Assembly: GCA_037447655.1 (NCBI GenBank) | Contig: JBBHKE010002692.1 | Span: forward strand, 1-64,000 | Length of the DNA stretch: 64,000 bases | Reading direction: 5' to 3' | Source: Zygnema cylindricum | Lineage: Eukaryota; Streptophyta; Zygnematophyceae; Zygnematales; Zygnemataceae | Shown here: one piece after another, positions 44,652-55,504 of the stretch | How the letters are laid out: each line of letters opens with the position of its first letter | Position numbering within the stretch: the stretch's first letter is position 1 | Translations under genes and position numbers: made by a program | Notes under the pieces: generated by a model | The model's input: the letters and a program-made list of their open reading frames with translations, nothing else | Database searches by the model: none | What the model was told of the DNA's origin: nothing

Positions 44652-46877
44652 ATGAACTGTGCTAATTACCTCAAAAATAGAGTTCTTACCTCAGCTGTAA
44701 AAGATCAAACACCTTATGAGAGATGGACTGGCCGGAAACCAGACATATCTCACTTAAAGGTTTTCGGCAATCAAGTATTCAGTCTAGATACTGATCGGTC
44801 CAATTGGAAGCTAGATCCAAACGGAAAACCGGGATACTTATTAGGATATGATGAGGATGTTAAAGGATATAGAGTTTATGATCTTAAAAGGGAAGATATA
44901 ATCTTAGTAAAGTATCTAGTAGTTATGGATGAAAGAAAGTCTGTGGATCTCTTCAAGTATACAAAGTCAGTAAAAATCAGATTTGAGTCAGAAAATTCCG
45001 ATGACTTTGAGCTTCCTAACTATCCAGGTTTTAGAGAAGATGACATTCTTGCAGGTACAAATCAGACCGAAAAGGACTCGGCTGTGGAAACTCCAGTGAC
45101 AACTCTACCTGAAGAGGAAGACGTGGTGGAAATTAATTCAGAATCAAGGGATAGGGGAGAAGTCGAGTTTGTTCGAAAGAATCCACGAGAACCATCTATT
45201 CCGGCCTCAGATTTTGAGGGGGGAAGAAGAAGTAGCAAAAGACTGCAAGAGAAACAGGTTAATTACAAGGTAACTAAACTATCTCATCAAGATGAACCTC
45301 AAACTTATGGAGAGGCGATGACTTGTCCAGAAAGAAACCGATGGAAGACAGCCATCAATGAGGAGATGGCTTCAATCATGGCAGCCGATACTTGGGAGCT
45401 GGTGGACTGTCCACCTAACCGAAAACCAATCGGTTGTAAGTGGGTTTTCAAACTAAAACTGAACCCAGATAACACAATCGAGCGCTACAAGGCTAGATTA
45501 GTGGCAAAGGGATTTACACAAAAGGAAGGAATTGACTACGAGGAAACCTTTGCCCCGGTGGTCAGATTTCCCTCCGTCCGCATACTTCTCAGTTTAGCAG
45601 CGGCGGAAGACATGGAAGTGCATCAGATGGACATCAAGACAGCCTTTTTGCATGGAGAATTGGAAGAGGAGATCTTCATGCGACAACCCGAAGGTTTTGT
45701 GGAGGAAGGAGAGGAGAGTAAGGTATGCCGGCTGATTAAATCTCTTTATGGTTTGAAACAGGCACCTCGACAATGGAATAAGAAGCTTGATGAGTTTCTT
45801 ACCGGTCTGGGATATATCCGGATCAGCTCAGATCACTCAATCTATGTTTTCGAAGATGAATAAAGTTTTATATTTATTGCAATTTATGTTGATGATTTGC
45901 TTGTTTTAAGTAAATCAATGGAAAAAATAAATAAACTGAAAACCGATCTTAAGGGGAGATTTGAAATGAAGGATATGGGGGAAGCAAAAAATATTTTGGG
46001 AATTCAAGTAGAGAGAGACCGAAAAAGAAAAATTATATGATTGACTCAAAAGGAAGCAATAGGGAACATGCTTGAAAAATTTCAAATGGATAAAGCTAAT
46101 AGTTCTACAACTCCAATGGAGTTGAAGAAGGGAAGTGAGGGGAGTGAGGAAGAAGGAGTCATAGTCTTAGACGAGGAATTATCTCCTGAAGAATAGAAGT
46201 TCATGCAGACTATTCCTTACACGCAAGTAGTGGGAAGTCTAATCTATTTTATGAATTGTACACGACAGGATTTAGCTGCAGCTGTAGGAGTGCTGAGTAG
46301 AAGTCTAAATGCTCCCACAAAAAGGGATTGGGAGGCAGCTAAGAGAGTCCTTAGATATTTGATAGGATTTAGGGATCTATGGTTGCATTTTGGTGGGGAG
46401 AATACTGACATCACTACTTGGAGTGATGCCAGTTATGGTGATGCTCCGATGAGGAGATGCACTTCTAGATATGTACTATATGTGGGTGATGGGGCTTGCT
46501 GTTGGAGTAGCAAACAAAAAAAAATTATTGCTCAGTCCACCATGGAGGCTGAGTATATGGCCTCTTGCTCTGCTGTAAAAGAATTGATGTGGGTCAAGTC
46601 TTTGCTTGTTGAGCTTGGTCACCTTAAGAGTGGTGTGCAGAAAATATTTTGTGATAATCACGCAGCTATCGCTATTTTTGCCAATCTTAAACATCATTTT
46701 AAAGCCAAACACATTGATATCAGACTCAGCTTTGTTAGAGAGAAAGTAGAAAACAAAATAATCAGTTTAGAGTACAGACCAGATAGTGAGAAGTTAGCAG
46801 ATATGATGACCAAACCTGTGCCTTCCCCTAAGCTAATTTTCTACAAGGAAGTGTGGTCTGAAATTAAAGATTGACTA
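44652..46877 (+). pseudogene. Copia C integrase end, RT and RNase H
   Basis: A 403-codon piece (44652-45863) contains the integrase C-terminal part (NYLKNRVLTSAVKDQTPYERW), linker, and RT through KSLYGLKQAPRQWNKKLDE, ending at a stop just before the intact YVDDLLVLSKS (about 45887-45920). Further stops lie at 46038-46040 and 46194-46196. RNase H 46203-46874 has WSDASYGDAPMRRCTS, QSTMEAEYMAS and CDNHAAIAIF. All pieces are in one frame. Very close to copia B along its length. Confidence 0.9.
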
Positions 46878-46891
46878 GAAAGTAAGAGGAG
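46878..46891 (+). promoter_or_regulatory. Polypurine tract of copia C
   Basis: GAAAGTAAGAGGAG lies immediately before the 3' LTR start TGTAG at 46892. Confidence 0.85.
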
Positions 46892-47955
46892 TGTAGAAAT
46901 TAATGGTCCATTTTAAGTATTTTCTAGGTCTAAATAGAATTATAGAAAGAAGCCGAGGGAGTCTACCTCTAACTTCTCTCTACTTCTCTCTCCAACTCTC
47001 AAACTTATCGTAGTCATTGAGAAATTGGAGAGAGAGCTAGAGCCATGGCTACCTAGGCTATCCAGAGGTTTACGAGAAATTTATATTAATTAGGGGTTTA
47101 TTTACTTATAGGTATATGTCGACCACAGGATTTGATCCTGGTACCTACCGGCCGGCAGACAGCAGGTAGCCGGTAGCCTTAGCCGTTAAGTCTAGAACTA
47201 GTGTTACGTATTATATGGTTTGATATTTAGTTAAACATTAATAGGTAGGATAATTCATTTAAATGTAATTATTTACGCGATACTTAGATCCGGTAATGTA
47301 TAAGTACGGATTACAATACGGACAACAAATCAATACCGCGCATTTATTTCTTTAGTGAAACGAATACCGCGCATGTATTTATTACGGCTACGATTAAATT
47401 TGAATTTAATCGGACGGCCGGAATTAGCGCCGAGATCGCGGAAGAAGATTTCGACGGTTTGTGGCCATCGCCAAATCAGATGACACGTGGCATAAATACA
47501 TTGGATCGTGGTATCTCCGGAGATTATGGCACCGAATCTGGATATGACATGTGTCGACATTTAGGCCATGTCGTACAATGTCCGTACATAAAGTACACCG
47601 GCAGCTGTACTTTTGCGTACGGAACTGTAATCTGATTGGTTTCGTACATCAGTAGATAGAGTGTGTGAGAGAGATATGACTTATAAAAATTAGGAGAAAG
47701 GACCCTCTCTCCCAGAGAGCTTTTGTACAAAAGGTCAACTTTGACCCTCCATAACTTACTGCTCAGGGGGGCAAATTCAGAGATTCTTTTTGCTATCGAT
47801 TCAAGGGAGTCTTGCCTTCACAGAGGTGCCGGTGGTTAGAGTTTTTGTCTGCTAGGGTGGAAGTTGTTTTTGCTGAAACACAAAGGGGTCAGAGTTATCC
47901 TAGAGGCTTCTTGGAAGCTTTCCACTCTGAGGACTTATGGAGGTCTTGGGGTTTA
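46892..47955 (+). repeat. 3' LTR of copia C
   Basis: About 1,064 bp. G-box CACGTG at 47484-47489; tRNA-like region at about 47118-47200. The last bases have decayed (GTTTA in place of GTTTCA). Confidence 0.9.
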
Positions 47956-47960
47956 TTTTC

Positions 47961-49707
47961 CAAGGAAAGAAGGGAGACTAAGGCACAAGCCTAGGAAAGA
48001 AACCGAGTCTCGCCAAAGGCTCGGTCAAAGAGGCAAGCTCATCGGGAGCGCCAAGTTGGTCGTCTTCCGGAGGTCGGGCTTTATACCCAGTCGAAAATTC
48101 CCAGGGCCGAAATTATGATTGACCCTGCGGTTTCGGCGGATTCCCGCCACCCTGGTCGCAAGGAACTCCTTTCCCTTCAAGATCTCCATGAGCTGAAGGT
48201 GAAGAAGGAGTTAGTGGAGAGACTAGCTCCGACTGATCGGGCCAGGCTGGTTAGACCTGTGGGGGGAGTGGTGGAGACCTTGAGCAGTTCCTGTGAAAGT
48301 AGCTTCTCTCCGTCGGTGCCGGACTGATCTCGGAGGGTTCCCTTCTCTGGCCCTCCTCTATCTTCTTCTCAGGACACTGTAGCCAGCAGGCCTTCCCGAG
48401 GGCGCACTACTTCTCGGTCTCGTAAAAGAGAAGGGGGTAGAGAGAGGGAGGTGCGAGAGTCTTTTAGAGGGAAGAAGTTTGACCACTGGGAGAGCAAAGG
48501 GAGATTTGCCCCTCTCCTTAAGGAAGAAATTTCCCCCACACCCGTTTCAACCCCCATTAGGAGAACCTCTCCAACCGTCCCTCAAAGCCGCCCTATTGGA
48601 GGGTTATGGCAATCCGAACCTACCGATCCGGAGGCTCTGGGTACTAGTCGAAAAGATTTATCCGAGGGGCGATAGAGGACCACGCCTAACGATCCAGAGA
48701 TTTTGGGAATGGGGATAGCGGATCTGGCCGGAGTAGTCAAAGGGCTCAGGAATTAGTGGAAGTTTTGAAATCCCAGGGACAAGCTAGGGAGGGGGCACTC
48801 GCCACGGTAGATTAGGAGGCCATGGAAGTAGAAAGGTGGAAGTTGTGGGAACAAGAATTACAACTCTTAAAGGAAGCTAGCCGTAGGTCCAGTGGGATAC
48901 TCAGCAGATAGATCCCTCCTACACTGGGAACAGAAGCGCAGAGAGAGGCACCAACCGAAGGACACCATCCTATTGCACGCGCACCACTCGATGTTCCACC
49001 CTTGGAGACTGGTCCAGAGCCTCTTTTTCAGCAAGAAGAGGGGGGAAACACCAGACCTAATGTGGGGGGTTTGGGTGCAGATTCACCTTTCTGAACTCGT
49101 TGCCGCTCCTCGGAAAAAACCCACCTGGGTTTCAATGGAAGTGTCTACCGCCGTGGAGGCTTTAGTGGAGCTACTACCAGACGAGAGGATTCACATCCCC
49201 TTAAGGCCTCCAACATCGTTTTCGCCACCTTCCACGGGTTCCCTTGATCCTCCTTTGTCTCCTCCCCCTCCTCCTGCCTTACACTCCCCAGATCTTACCA
49301 CCGAACCCCGGGACGCTCCAGCCTCCTCTCCTTCACTCTCCATCTCTCCCCCGGGAGTAAGCCGTGGGTCCCCAGGCTCACTTCGCCTACTTGGCCTATA
49401 TAACGTCTACTCACCTCCTCACCGACGGTCGCCCTCCTCTAGTTCAGGAACACCTCCTCCTGAAACATCCCGAAGAAAGCCTCGGAAACAGACCCATTTC
49501 AGTAGACAGATACCTCCTCCTCAAATTTGTCCGTCGCCTCCGTCTTCTTCTCCATCTCTTCCGCGAGAACTCCTGTTGAACAGACCCGAGATCCACATCA
49601 CATCTGAGGAGGAAGTTCTCCAGGACGAAAGATATTCTCGTGGATACAAAGGAGTAGATATAGGAGAGTGGGCCCCTTGTACTTCATCCGGCCAAACAGG
49701 TCCTTAG
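47961..49707 (+). pseudogene. Gypsy G gag, Arg/Ser/Pro-rich middle part
   Basis: Continues the gag frame from the left side of copia C. Pieces in one frame: KERRETKAQA then a stop at 47992-47994; 48115-48327 (LLSLQDLHELKVKKELVERL); 48328-48675 (Arg/Ser-rich). From about 48722 to 48900 the coding sequence moves frame (SQRAQELVEVLKSQGQA, EVERWKLWEQELQLLKEA, coiled-coil-like). Then 48892-49707 is open for 271 codons, with strongly Pro/Ser-rich segments around residues 95-230. No enzymatic domain. It is probably the disordered N-terminal half of a long gypsy Gag. GC is visibly higher than in the flanking DNA. Confidence 0.6.
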
Positions 49708-51095
49708 CCGCGAATACCCTCTGCACCAAGGGGGAGAGGAGTCCTCCCTGGGGGGAACACCCTCCCTCCAACAATTTTCTCAGGCGCTGGTACTTCCCCT
49801 ACGGGAGAGGGACCCACACCTCGCAGGGCAACACCTCCTACCGGAGGAGGAAGCGGTTCCGATCCCGAGGGAGGGAACACAGGAGTCACTTCGCCGGCAC
49901 AGTTTGTCAATCCCACCTGCCCTTCCTATTCTCAGTTCACCGAATCCGCAGAAGAAGAGAAGGAAATGGGGGACATTCGGCTATTTACAGGGGATAGCTC
50001 AGGGATCGCTTTCTCAGATTTCAAGTTGTTGTGGAAATCGTTCACCCAATCAGAAATCAATAAATACAGGGGAGGAGAAATTCCGGATGACTTCAAAACC
50101 ACTCTCATTCCTATTATGGTCAACTACCTCTCTGGAGGGGCGTTGGCAGATTAGAAGGAGGGTCAACCTCTCTTGATGGCTCCTAGCATCAAGATCTCCG
50201 ATCCAGCTCTTGATGCGGCAGTTTTACAAGCGATGGCTGACTTCGCTGCAGCGGCGGCCACACCTGTGACAACAATCTTCACCGAGGATATGAAATTGCA
50301 AGCCCAAGGTAGGTTCTATGTTAACCAGCTGCAAGCCATGGAAGCAGCTCGGGCGGCAACACGCATGGTGGCCAATCTCAACCCTTGCACTACCCTTCTC
50401 AATAGTTGGAGACTCATCTACACCGAGAGGAATGAATCGGCGATCAAGGAATTCACGATATTCTGATGCTTGAAAAATGAGACTCCCTAGACTCTCTTCA
50501 ACCGCGTTTCAAGCATTTGCCAGAAAACGAAGCTGTTGACCATTGACCTTCCTGCAATGGCCACAAAGTACTTTATAGCTGTCCGTAATTCCTTCAGACC
50601 GACACGGCAGACTGCTTTGGATAATTGGATTGCCGCACAAGCTATCCAAGACATAAATCCCTCTGCCAAGGACATCTCACTGGTGGCAATGAAGCTATAC
50701 GACCACTTCGTTCATAGTGAGGCAAGGGAAAAGGCCGTGAGCGGCAAGGCCCGAGCAAATTTTGCAGGTTTCGCCGGAGAAACTTCGTTAAGTGGGGATG
50801 AACAAGCGCAACTTCAAGCTTTGCGGAAGCTTAAAGGGAAGCAAGTGGCGGCCATGAGTCGCGAACCTTCCATGGGGGCAGACAACCGAGTAATTCTGTA
50901 CAATTGCCTGAATTGCCAACAATCGGGACATGGATGGAAACGCTGCAGCAAGAAACTCAAACTGGAGCTAGCCCTCAAGCTGAAGGAATGGGAAGTAGAG
51001 CGATCAGAAAAGAACCAAAAGCAGTAGCAAGAACAGCTAAAAGGAGGTGGGGGGGGAAGAGAACGACTATCACCAAGGACAATTACCGCCCCACT
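49708..51095 (+). pseudogene. Gypsy G gag, capsid-like region and zinc knuckle
   Basis: From 49966 to 51027 one frame is kept with only three stops (50152-50154, 50464-50466, one near 50488). It holds IRLFTGDSSGIAFSDFKLLW and FTQSEINKYRGGEIPDDFKT, an Ala-rich helical region (ALDAAVLQAMADFAAAAATP), AIRNSFRP-like and WIAAQAIQDINPSAKDISLV helices, and the zinc knuckle CLNCQQSGHGWKRC (C-x2-C-x4-H-x4-C) at about 50905-50946, followed by a basic tail. This is the order of a Ty3/gypsy capsid and nucleocapsid, although the capsid is not close to the families I know best. Confidence 0.7.
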
Positions 51096-51633
51096 CCTTG
51101 AAGCGAAACTTCAAAAATGTCCCAGTCTCAACTGGGGCAAATCAAACTGCCAAAGTTTGACGACGCCCAGATCTCCAACGAGATCCGAAGAAGGTATACT
51201 ACTGAGGGCCAAAAGCGTGAGGCCTGTAGTTTTATGGGGCACAAGGATGGACAATGTTTCAGGAAGAACGAAATTCCAAAGTAAATGATGCAATTGTTCT
51301 GTTCACGGGAGGAGGAGAAACTGCCGTTAACCCTCTTCCCCTACAACTTCTTTACCCTTGGGGGCGCCCAGTGCTGCCACACAAGAGACTCTGGAAAGAT
51401 CATCGGTCGCTCCAGCAAGACTTACACCTGAGAGGATAATCCAACATCAAAGTCATCATCAAAGTCAGCAGATGGTCGTCATAGCTGCAGAATTGGCTGC
51501 ACTTCGTTTGTGATCGTCTTCCCATCCTGCTCCTCTTACGCCAGCGCAACGACTCCAAAGAAAGAAACACGAGTTACTACAGAAGCTAGCGGAGCTCAAA
51601 CTTCAAAGCATAGCGGATGCTAAGGACGATGAT
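51096..51633 (+). other. Broken region after the zinc knuckle of gypsy G
   Basis: Contains a second, degenerate Cys/His cluster (ACSFMGHKDGQCF, about 51223-51262) in another frame, suggesting a second nucleocapsid knuckle. Otherwise frames are short and broken. Confidence 0.45.
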
Positions 51634-52299
51634 TTGATGGGCTGGGATTTGGAACCCCCAAATGCCCACCATGCAAGCAGTTTCCTGCACGGAGCGTGGA
51701 ATGTGGGAGTGGGAGATGGTCGTAGACCACTTCACTCCTCAACCTCAGATCAGAGGAGAGACAGGCAAAAAATGGCCCCGAAAGACCACAACCTAAAGGC
51801 CACCGGGCCTTTATCTTTCACCCCCCGGGCAGTGATGCTAAACAGTGACGTAGGCCTCGGGGTCAAGCCCACTCATCCTCCTCCTCTTCTTCCAAAATCA
51901 AAACCGCCTCCCGATTTCGAAAATTACCAAAGTACAAAACAACAACAGGAAAAGAAATCACTGGAAGAAGAGAAACAGAGCAATCAAGAGTGGTTTGACC
52001 AATACATGGCCGAACGCCCAGACGAAGAGGAAACCCACACTCCACCAGTGCATGATTCCGGTTCAGAGAGTGATGACAAGAAGGGTAACCAAAAGGATCA
52101 GGAACCAGATCCGCCGATGTCATCCCAAGGAGCACCACTCCCTTCCTCCAAGCCAGCTGTCATGCATGTCCGGCACCTTATACCGTATGCCGTGACCCAT
52201 GTCAAGACCCTTGCCTCCTCCCATAATCTGCTCGAAGATATCCTCATTCAGGCCTTGAAGAAGAGATCCATTCCGGAAGAGACAAAATCGACTGGGTGA
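51634..52299 (+). pseudogene. Gypsy G linker, acidic/Pro-rich, before protease
   Basis: A 221-codon open frame in the gag register. It contains no domain: KPPPDFENYQSTKQQQEKKS, an acidic QYMAERPDEEETHTPPVHD stretch and LASSHNLLEDILIQALKKR at the end. It overlaps the start of the protease frame by 4 nt (GTGA at 52296-52299). The protease-like reading already begins upstream in the other frame (RDKIDWVTPP), so an indel near 52250 is more likely than a programmed frameshift. Confidence 0.5.
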
Positions 52300-52860
52300 C
52301 ACCACCTACGGCGGTAAAATTGTCTTCAGATCCTAAAACCCCTATGGTGGATAGGGACTACAAAACCTTGTCCGTAGCTCTCAATCTGAACCGAACCGGC
52401 AATTTCAAACTTAACGGGTACGGCGGGTACCAAGACGTTGTGGTCGACACCGGCGCACTTCCCAACTTTATTACCACTTCCGCATTGCAGAAAAATGCCT
52501 GAAGAACTCAGACCCCAAATCTGCCCGAGTAACATATGCTTAAGCACCATAAGCAGCGGCAATCAGCCCGTCCATGGGATAATTAAAGCCATGGAAATTG
52601 ACTTTGCCGATGACGTTGGATAAATGGTGAAAATTGAACTGCCTTTCTTAGTGGTAGAAGGAACTTAGTTTGAAATCATGATGGGGATGCCTCTCTGGAC
52701 CCGGATGAATATGAGTTTAAGCGTTTGGAAGGATCAATGCATTGTCCGGGACCTCGGAAATCCCGAAGGGACCAAAGTGGCGGTTTCTTTGGATTTATGG
52801 AACCGGGGGAAGACAAATGTTCCTGTGTCTGGCGGCTACCCAGTGTATTTTGTTTGACAG
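52296..52860 (+). pseudogene. Gypsy G aspartic protease (retropepsin)
   Basis: VVVDTGALPNFITTSALQK at about 52438-52495 is the D-T-G-A active site followed by the N-F-I pattern usual in plant Ty3/gypsy proteases. A shift at about 52495 moves it to the next frame, where GNQPVHGIIKAMEIDFADD (about 52558-52615), KIELPFLVVEG and EIMMGMPLW (about 52675-52700; the family has I(I/L)G(M)xxL here) continue the fold. Two stops lie inside. It processes the polyprotein; this copy is inactive. The methyltransferase follows within about 250 bp. Confidence 0.75.
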
Positions 52861-52963
52861 TTCCACTGATATCGCCGAGGACATCTAGCAATTCCTCATT
52901 TCCAAGCGGTGGGAAAGGGAATACAAAAACAGATTAATACAGGTCGCAAAACTCCCGCGGGGA

Positions 52964-54160
52964 GTGGATCAGGCTTTCACGACCATATTATTTCCGGTAA
53001 CAAATTCGACAACCCGGTCAGATGTTTTCCAAACCAAGACCAGTAACAAGGACTTCAATCGACGAGTGGTGTCATTGACAGCCCTCGACAACGCGCTTCA
53101 CATTTTATCTTTATTTTCAGGAATTAGTTCGGACTTGGAAGTAGTTTTGAGATCACGATACCGGATGGAGTTATATGCAACAGTGGAAATTTCACCGGAG
53201 GCACGAGCTGTCAGCAAACACCGCCTCCATCAATTGCACCATTTATATCCTCAACAACTTCCTGTGTCTGCAATTTCCAAGGCTCACCGGAGTCTTCCCC
53301 AAAATGTGGATAACATAATGGCGCCTCATTTAGCTAGTCTGGGCAGAATAGATCTGGTTGTGGCGGGGTGGCCTTGTCAGGGATACTCCCTAGCCGGGCA
53401 AGGTAAAGGACATCAAGACCGCATGAGTGGAACCTTTCATCGGATGATCACCATAATAACGTGGATTCAGCAGCTCCAAAACACACCAGTGAGGTACATC
53501 TTGGAGAATGTCCACCCAGGAGATGAGAAACGAAAACAGGTTGCAGACAACTGGAAACAAGTAACCCATATGTTAGGAGGCCCTTTGATTTTTGACGCTG
53601 CTCAAATAAGATCTCAAGCACACAGAGTCCGGGCATATTGGACCAATATAATCCCGCTTCTAGTACTCCGGCAACTGTTGGAGAAACAAATCCTCGACTA
53701 ACAAACATCCGTCCAGGAAATACTTGGGAAGGGAAGAATAGCAACCCCAGTACCAAAACCGGATCGTACTCATTTCTTCCGATGCAACAGACTCGGGTTC
53801 CCACTCCGAGCACTCCCCACGTTGGTTTCTCTTCCTCACAGTCACGCCTACCGGAAAGGGGCACCTGGAAAGATTTTTGACGGCAAGACAAAAATTTGGA
53901 CCGCACCAAGAATTTCGGAACAACAACTAACAATGGGATTCAATCCGGAAACAACGGCCGCACCAGGTATTTCAGACCAACAAAGGTGCAGCTTAATAGG
54001 GCAAATCATGGATTTGAATGCCGTTACATGGGTTTTAAAACACGCACTCGCCTATACCAGTCTCGAATCGCCAGATTCACGCAAAAGTTACCTTCAAGCT
54101 CCTAAATTGCTGTGCATGCAAGAAAATTTGCAGCTTGAGGGGGGGAGAGAAAAGAGATAA
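52964..54160 (+). CDS. Cytosine-5 DNA methyltransferase carried by gypsy G (one stop codon inside)
   Basis: Transfers a methyl group from S-adenosylmethionine to C5 of cytosine in DNA. Numbering from GTG 52964: motif I LHILSLFSGI (residues 45-54, SAM binding), motif II/III region LYATVEISPEA (70-80), motif IV DLVVAGWPCQGYS (130-142) with catalytic Cys138 (53375-53377), motif VI YILENV (178-183), motif VIII AAQIRSQAHRVRAYWTN (212-228). A TAA at 53699-53701 follows ILD. The same frame then continues to 54160 with VQEILGKGRIATP and the motif IX-X region ISEQQLTMGFNPETTAAPGI ... VTWVLKHAL. Order I to X is canonical, not the rearranged DRM order. It lies after the protease and before RT. The true N-terminus is unclear: the frame is open leftward to a TAG near 52887. 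I infer translation as part of the polyprotein. Confidence 0.88.
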
Positions 54161-54268
54161 ACTCTACACCCGAGAGTTCATTCAGTGGGGGGGAGCTGTT
54201 GTTCACAAGTGGACAGCTTAGCGGAAGTTGTCAGCAGCAAGGTATTATCCAGAGGAGGGGAGGTGGAT
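54161..54268. other. Junction of gypsy G and gypsy H; purine tracts
   Basis: GTGGGGGGGAG at about 54187-54197 followed by CTGTTGTTCAC resembles a polypurine tract plus LTR start. This leaves open that the methyltransferase frame ends an element here. A second G-rich tract, GAGGGGGGGAG, is just before the end of the methyltransferase frame. Confidence 0.4.
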
Positions 54269-55490
54269 CTAGAGGTGGGTCTGGATTTTGTCATACCATC
54301 GAAATTTCCCAATTCTGACGCGTAACCTCGGAGTACGATGGGTAATCGATAAGGAACTTCCGTCGACCAATTGTACTGACTGATGATCTTTTAGCACCAC
54401 AAGAGAAAGTTTCAACCTTTTCACGTTCACCTCATTGATGAAGTTCCCCGATGCTCCAGAGTCCACCATGAAGTTAGTTGCGTTCACTCCGATTTGACCC
54501 CGAAATATCAAAGGGTCTCCTCCTTCTCTAGCTAACCTCAAAACGTTAAGTTTTCCCTTTTTGGGACCTTTCGGTTTTGGACATTCTCCAGCCATGTGAT
54601 CTGGGGAACCACACTGGAAGCATAGGCCATTTTGCCTCCTCCCCTTAAGCTCCTTGGGGGATAAGTAGTTGGTCTTGGTCTTGGTAGGTTTCTTCTTTCT
54701 CCGCAGGACGTTGACCACTTCTTTATCCTCTTCAATTGCGCCAAGCTCCATGGGGGTTGGACCATCCTGTCGTCGGTTTATTCGGCTCTTGCTCCACCGA
54801 TAGTGATAAGGTCTCTGGAGGTTAAAGCCAACCGAATCGGTCCGCTTGCCAAGAGAGTTGGAGTCATGCTTTCCCAAGCAAGCCATTGTTCCACATCCCT
54901 ACAAATAGATGATATAAGCCCCTTCACGTAGCGAACAACAACTTCATCCTCCATCATCGTAGGTATATGAACTTTGCACTCCAAGAACCGCTACGTAAAC
55001 TCGAACACTGAGGTTCATTGCTTCAATATTGCGATCTTATCTCTTGCTGCCTTCATCGTGTTGACGAGCTGCCAAGCGTCGCGGAGAAGTTGAGCGAAGA
55101 GTGCCTAGGTAGTCGGTATCTCATCATCCTCCACCAAAAGCCCTCCACCATGCCCCCACTCCCCCTTTAAAAAGACCACCCGCGTAGTGAATCTTCTTCC
55201 GATCCGATAGACTAGGAAAATTCTCGAGATAGTTTGCAACGAAGAATAGCCATGTGTCAAGGTTTTTGTGTCTTGCAGGGTCAAACTCGTCGGGAAGTCT
55301 TAATTTCAGTCTCTTGAAGTCTCTCTCCATGCCTCCATGGGGTCGCTCCCCAAGACGAGACTCCAAGGCTACGACGGTGTTGCTCAGCTACGCATTCCCT
55401 AATCTAACACTTTCTAACTCCTTTAGAACTTGCGCTAACATTTATGTAGTGGATACGCCGTGTTCATCCATGTTGTCAAGCACAGGGAAT
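54269..55490 (-). pseudogene. Gypsy H gag and protease fragment
   Basis: Minus strand. Starts near ATG 55472 (MDEHGV..., stops), LAQVLKELESVRLGNA, then the 80-codon frame 55366-55124 with RLKLRLPDEFDPARHKNLDTW and FVANYLENFPSLSDRKKIHY, the Retrotrans_gag pattern. After a shift comes 54984-54778 (MEDEVVVRYVKGLISSICRD), then 54886-54269 with PTPMELGAIEE, zinc knuckle CFQCGSPDHMAGEC and the protease active site FMVDSGASGNFINE. The element is cut off after protease, so RT and integrase are absent. It belongs to a different gypsy lineage from G and lies between the methyltransferase and RT of G. Confidence 0.85.
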
Positions 55491-55503
55491 AGCTCTGATA
55501 CTA
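55491..55503 (-). promoter_or_regulatory. Primer-binding site of gypsy H
   Basis: The minus strand reads TAGTATCAGAGCT, one base from TGGTATCAGAGCT, the usual tRNA-iMet 3'-end type. It lies one base inside the LTR end (TTTTACA). Confidence 0.75.
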
Positions 55504-55504
55504 G

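Larger units (their letters stand above)
41490..47955 (+). mobile_element. Copia C: Ty1/copia element inserted in gypsy G gag
   Basis: LTRs 41490-42543 and 46892-47955 (TGTAG start; CA end, changed to TA in the 3' copy). Flanks are TTTGC (41485-41489) and TTTTC (47956-47960), a 5-bp duplication with one mismatch. It is the same family as B: shared primer-binding site, polypurine tract and gag start inside the LTR. The LTRs differ from each other more than those of B, and the internal frame has six stops and one frameshift, so C is older than B and inactive. Confidence 0.93.

Noticed and set aside
48892-49707. Host proline-rich protein gene
   Set aside because: In frame with gypsy G gag upstream and followed by capsid-like and zinc-knuckle sequence, so better explained as part of Gag.
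52296-52299. Programmed frameshift or stop-restart between gag linker and protease of gypsy G
   Set aside because: The 4-nt overlap is tempting, but protease-like reading already exists upstream in the other frame and no slippery heptamer is visible. Decay by indel is simpler.
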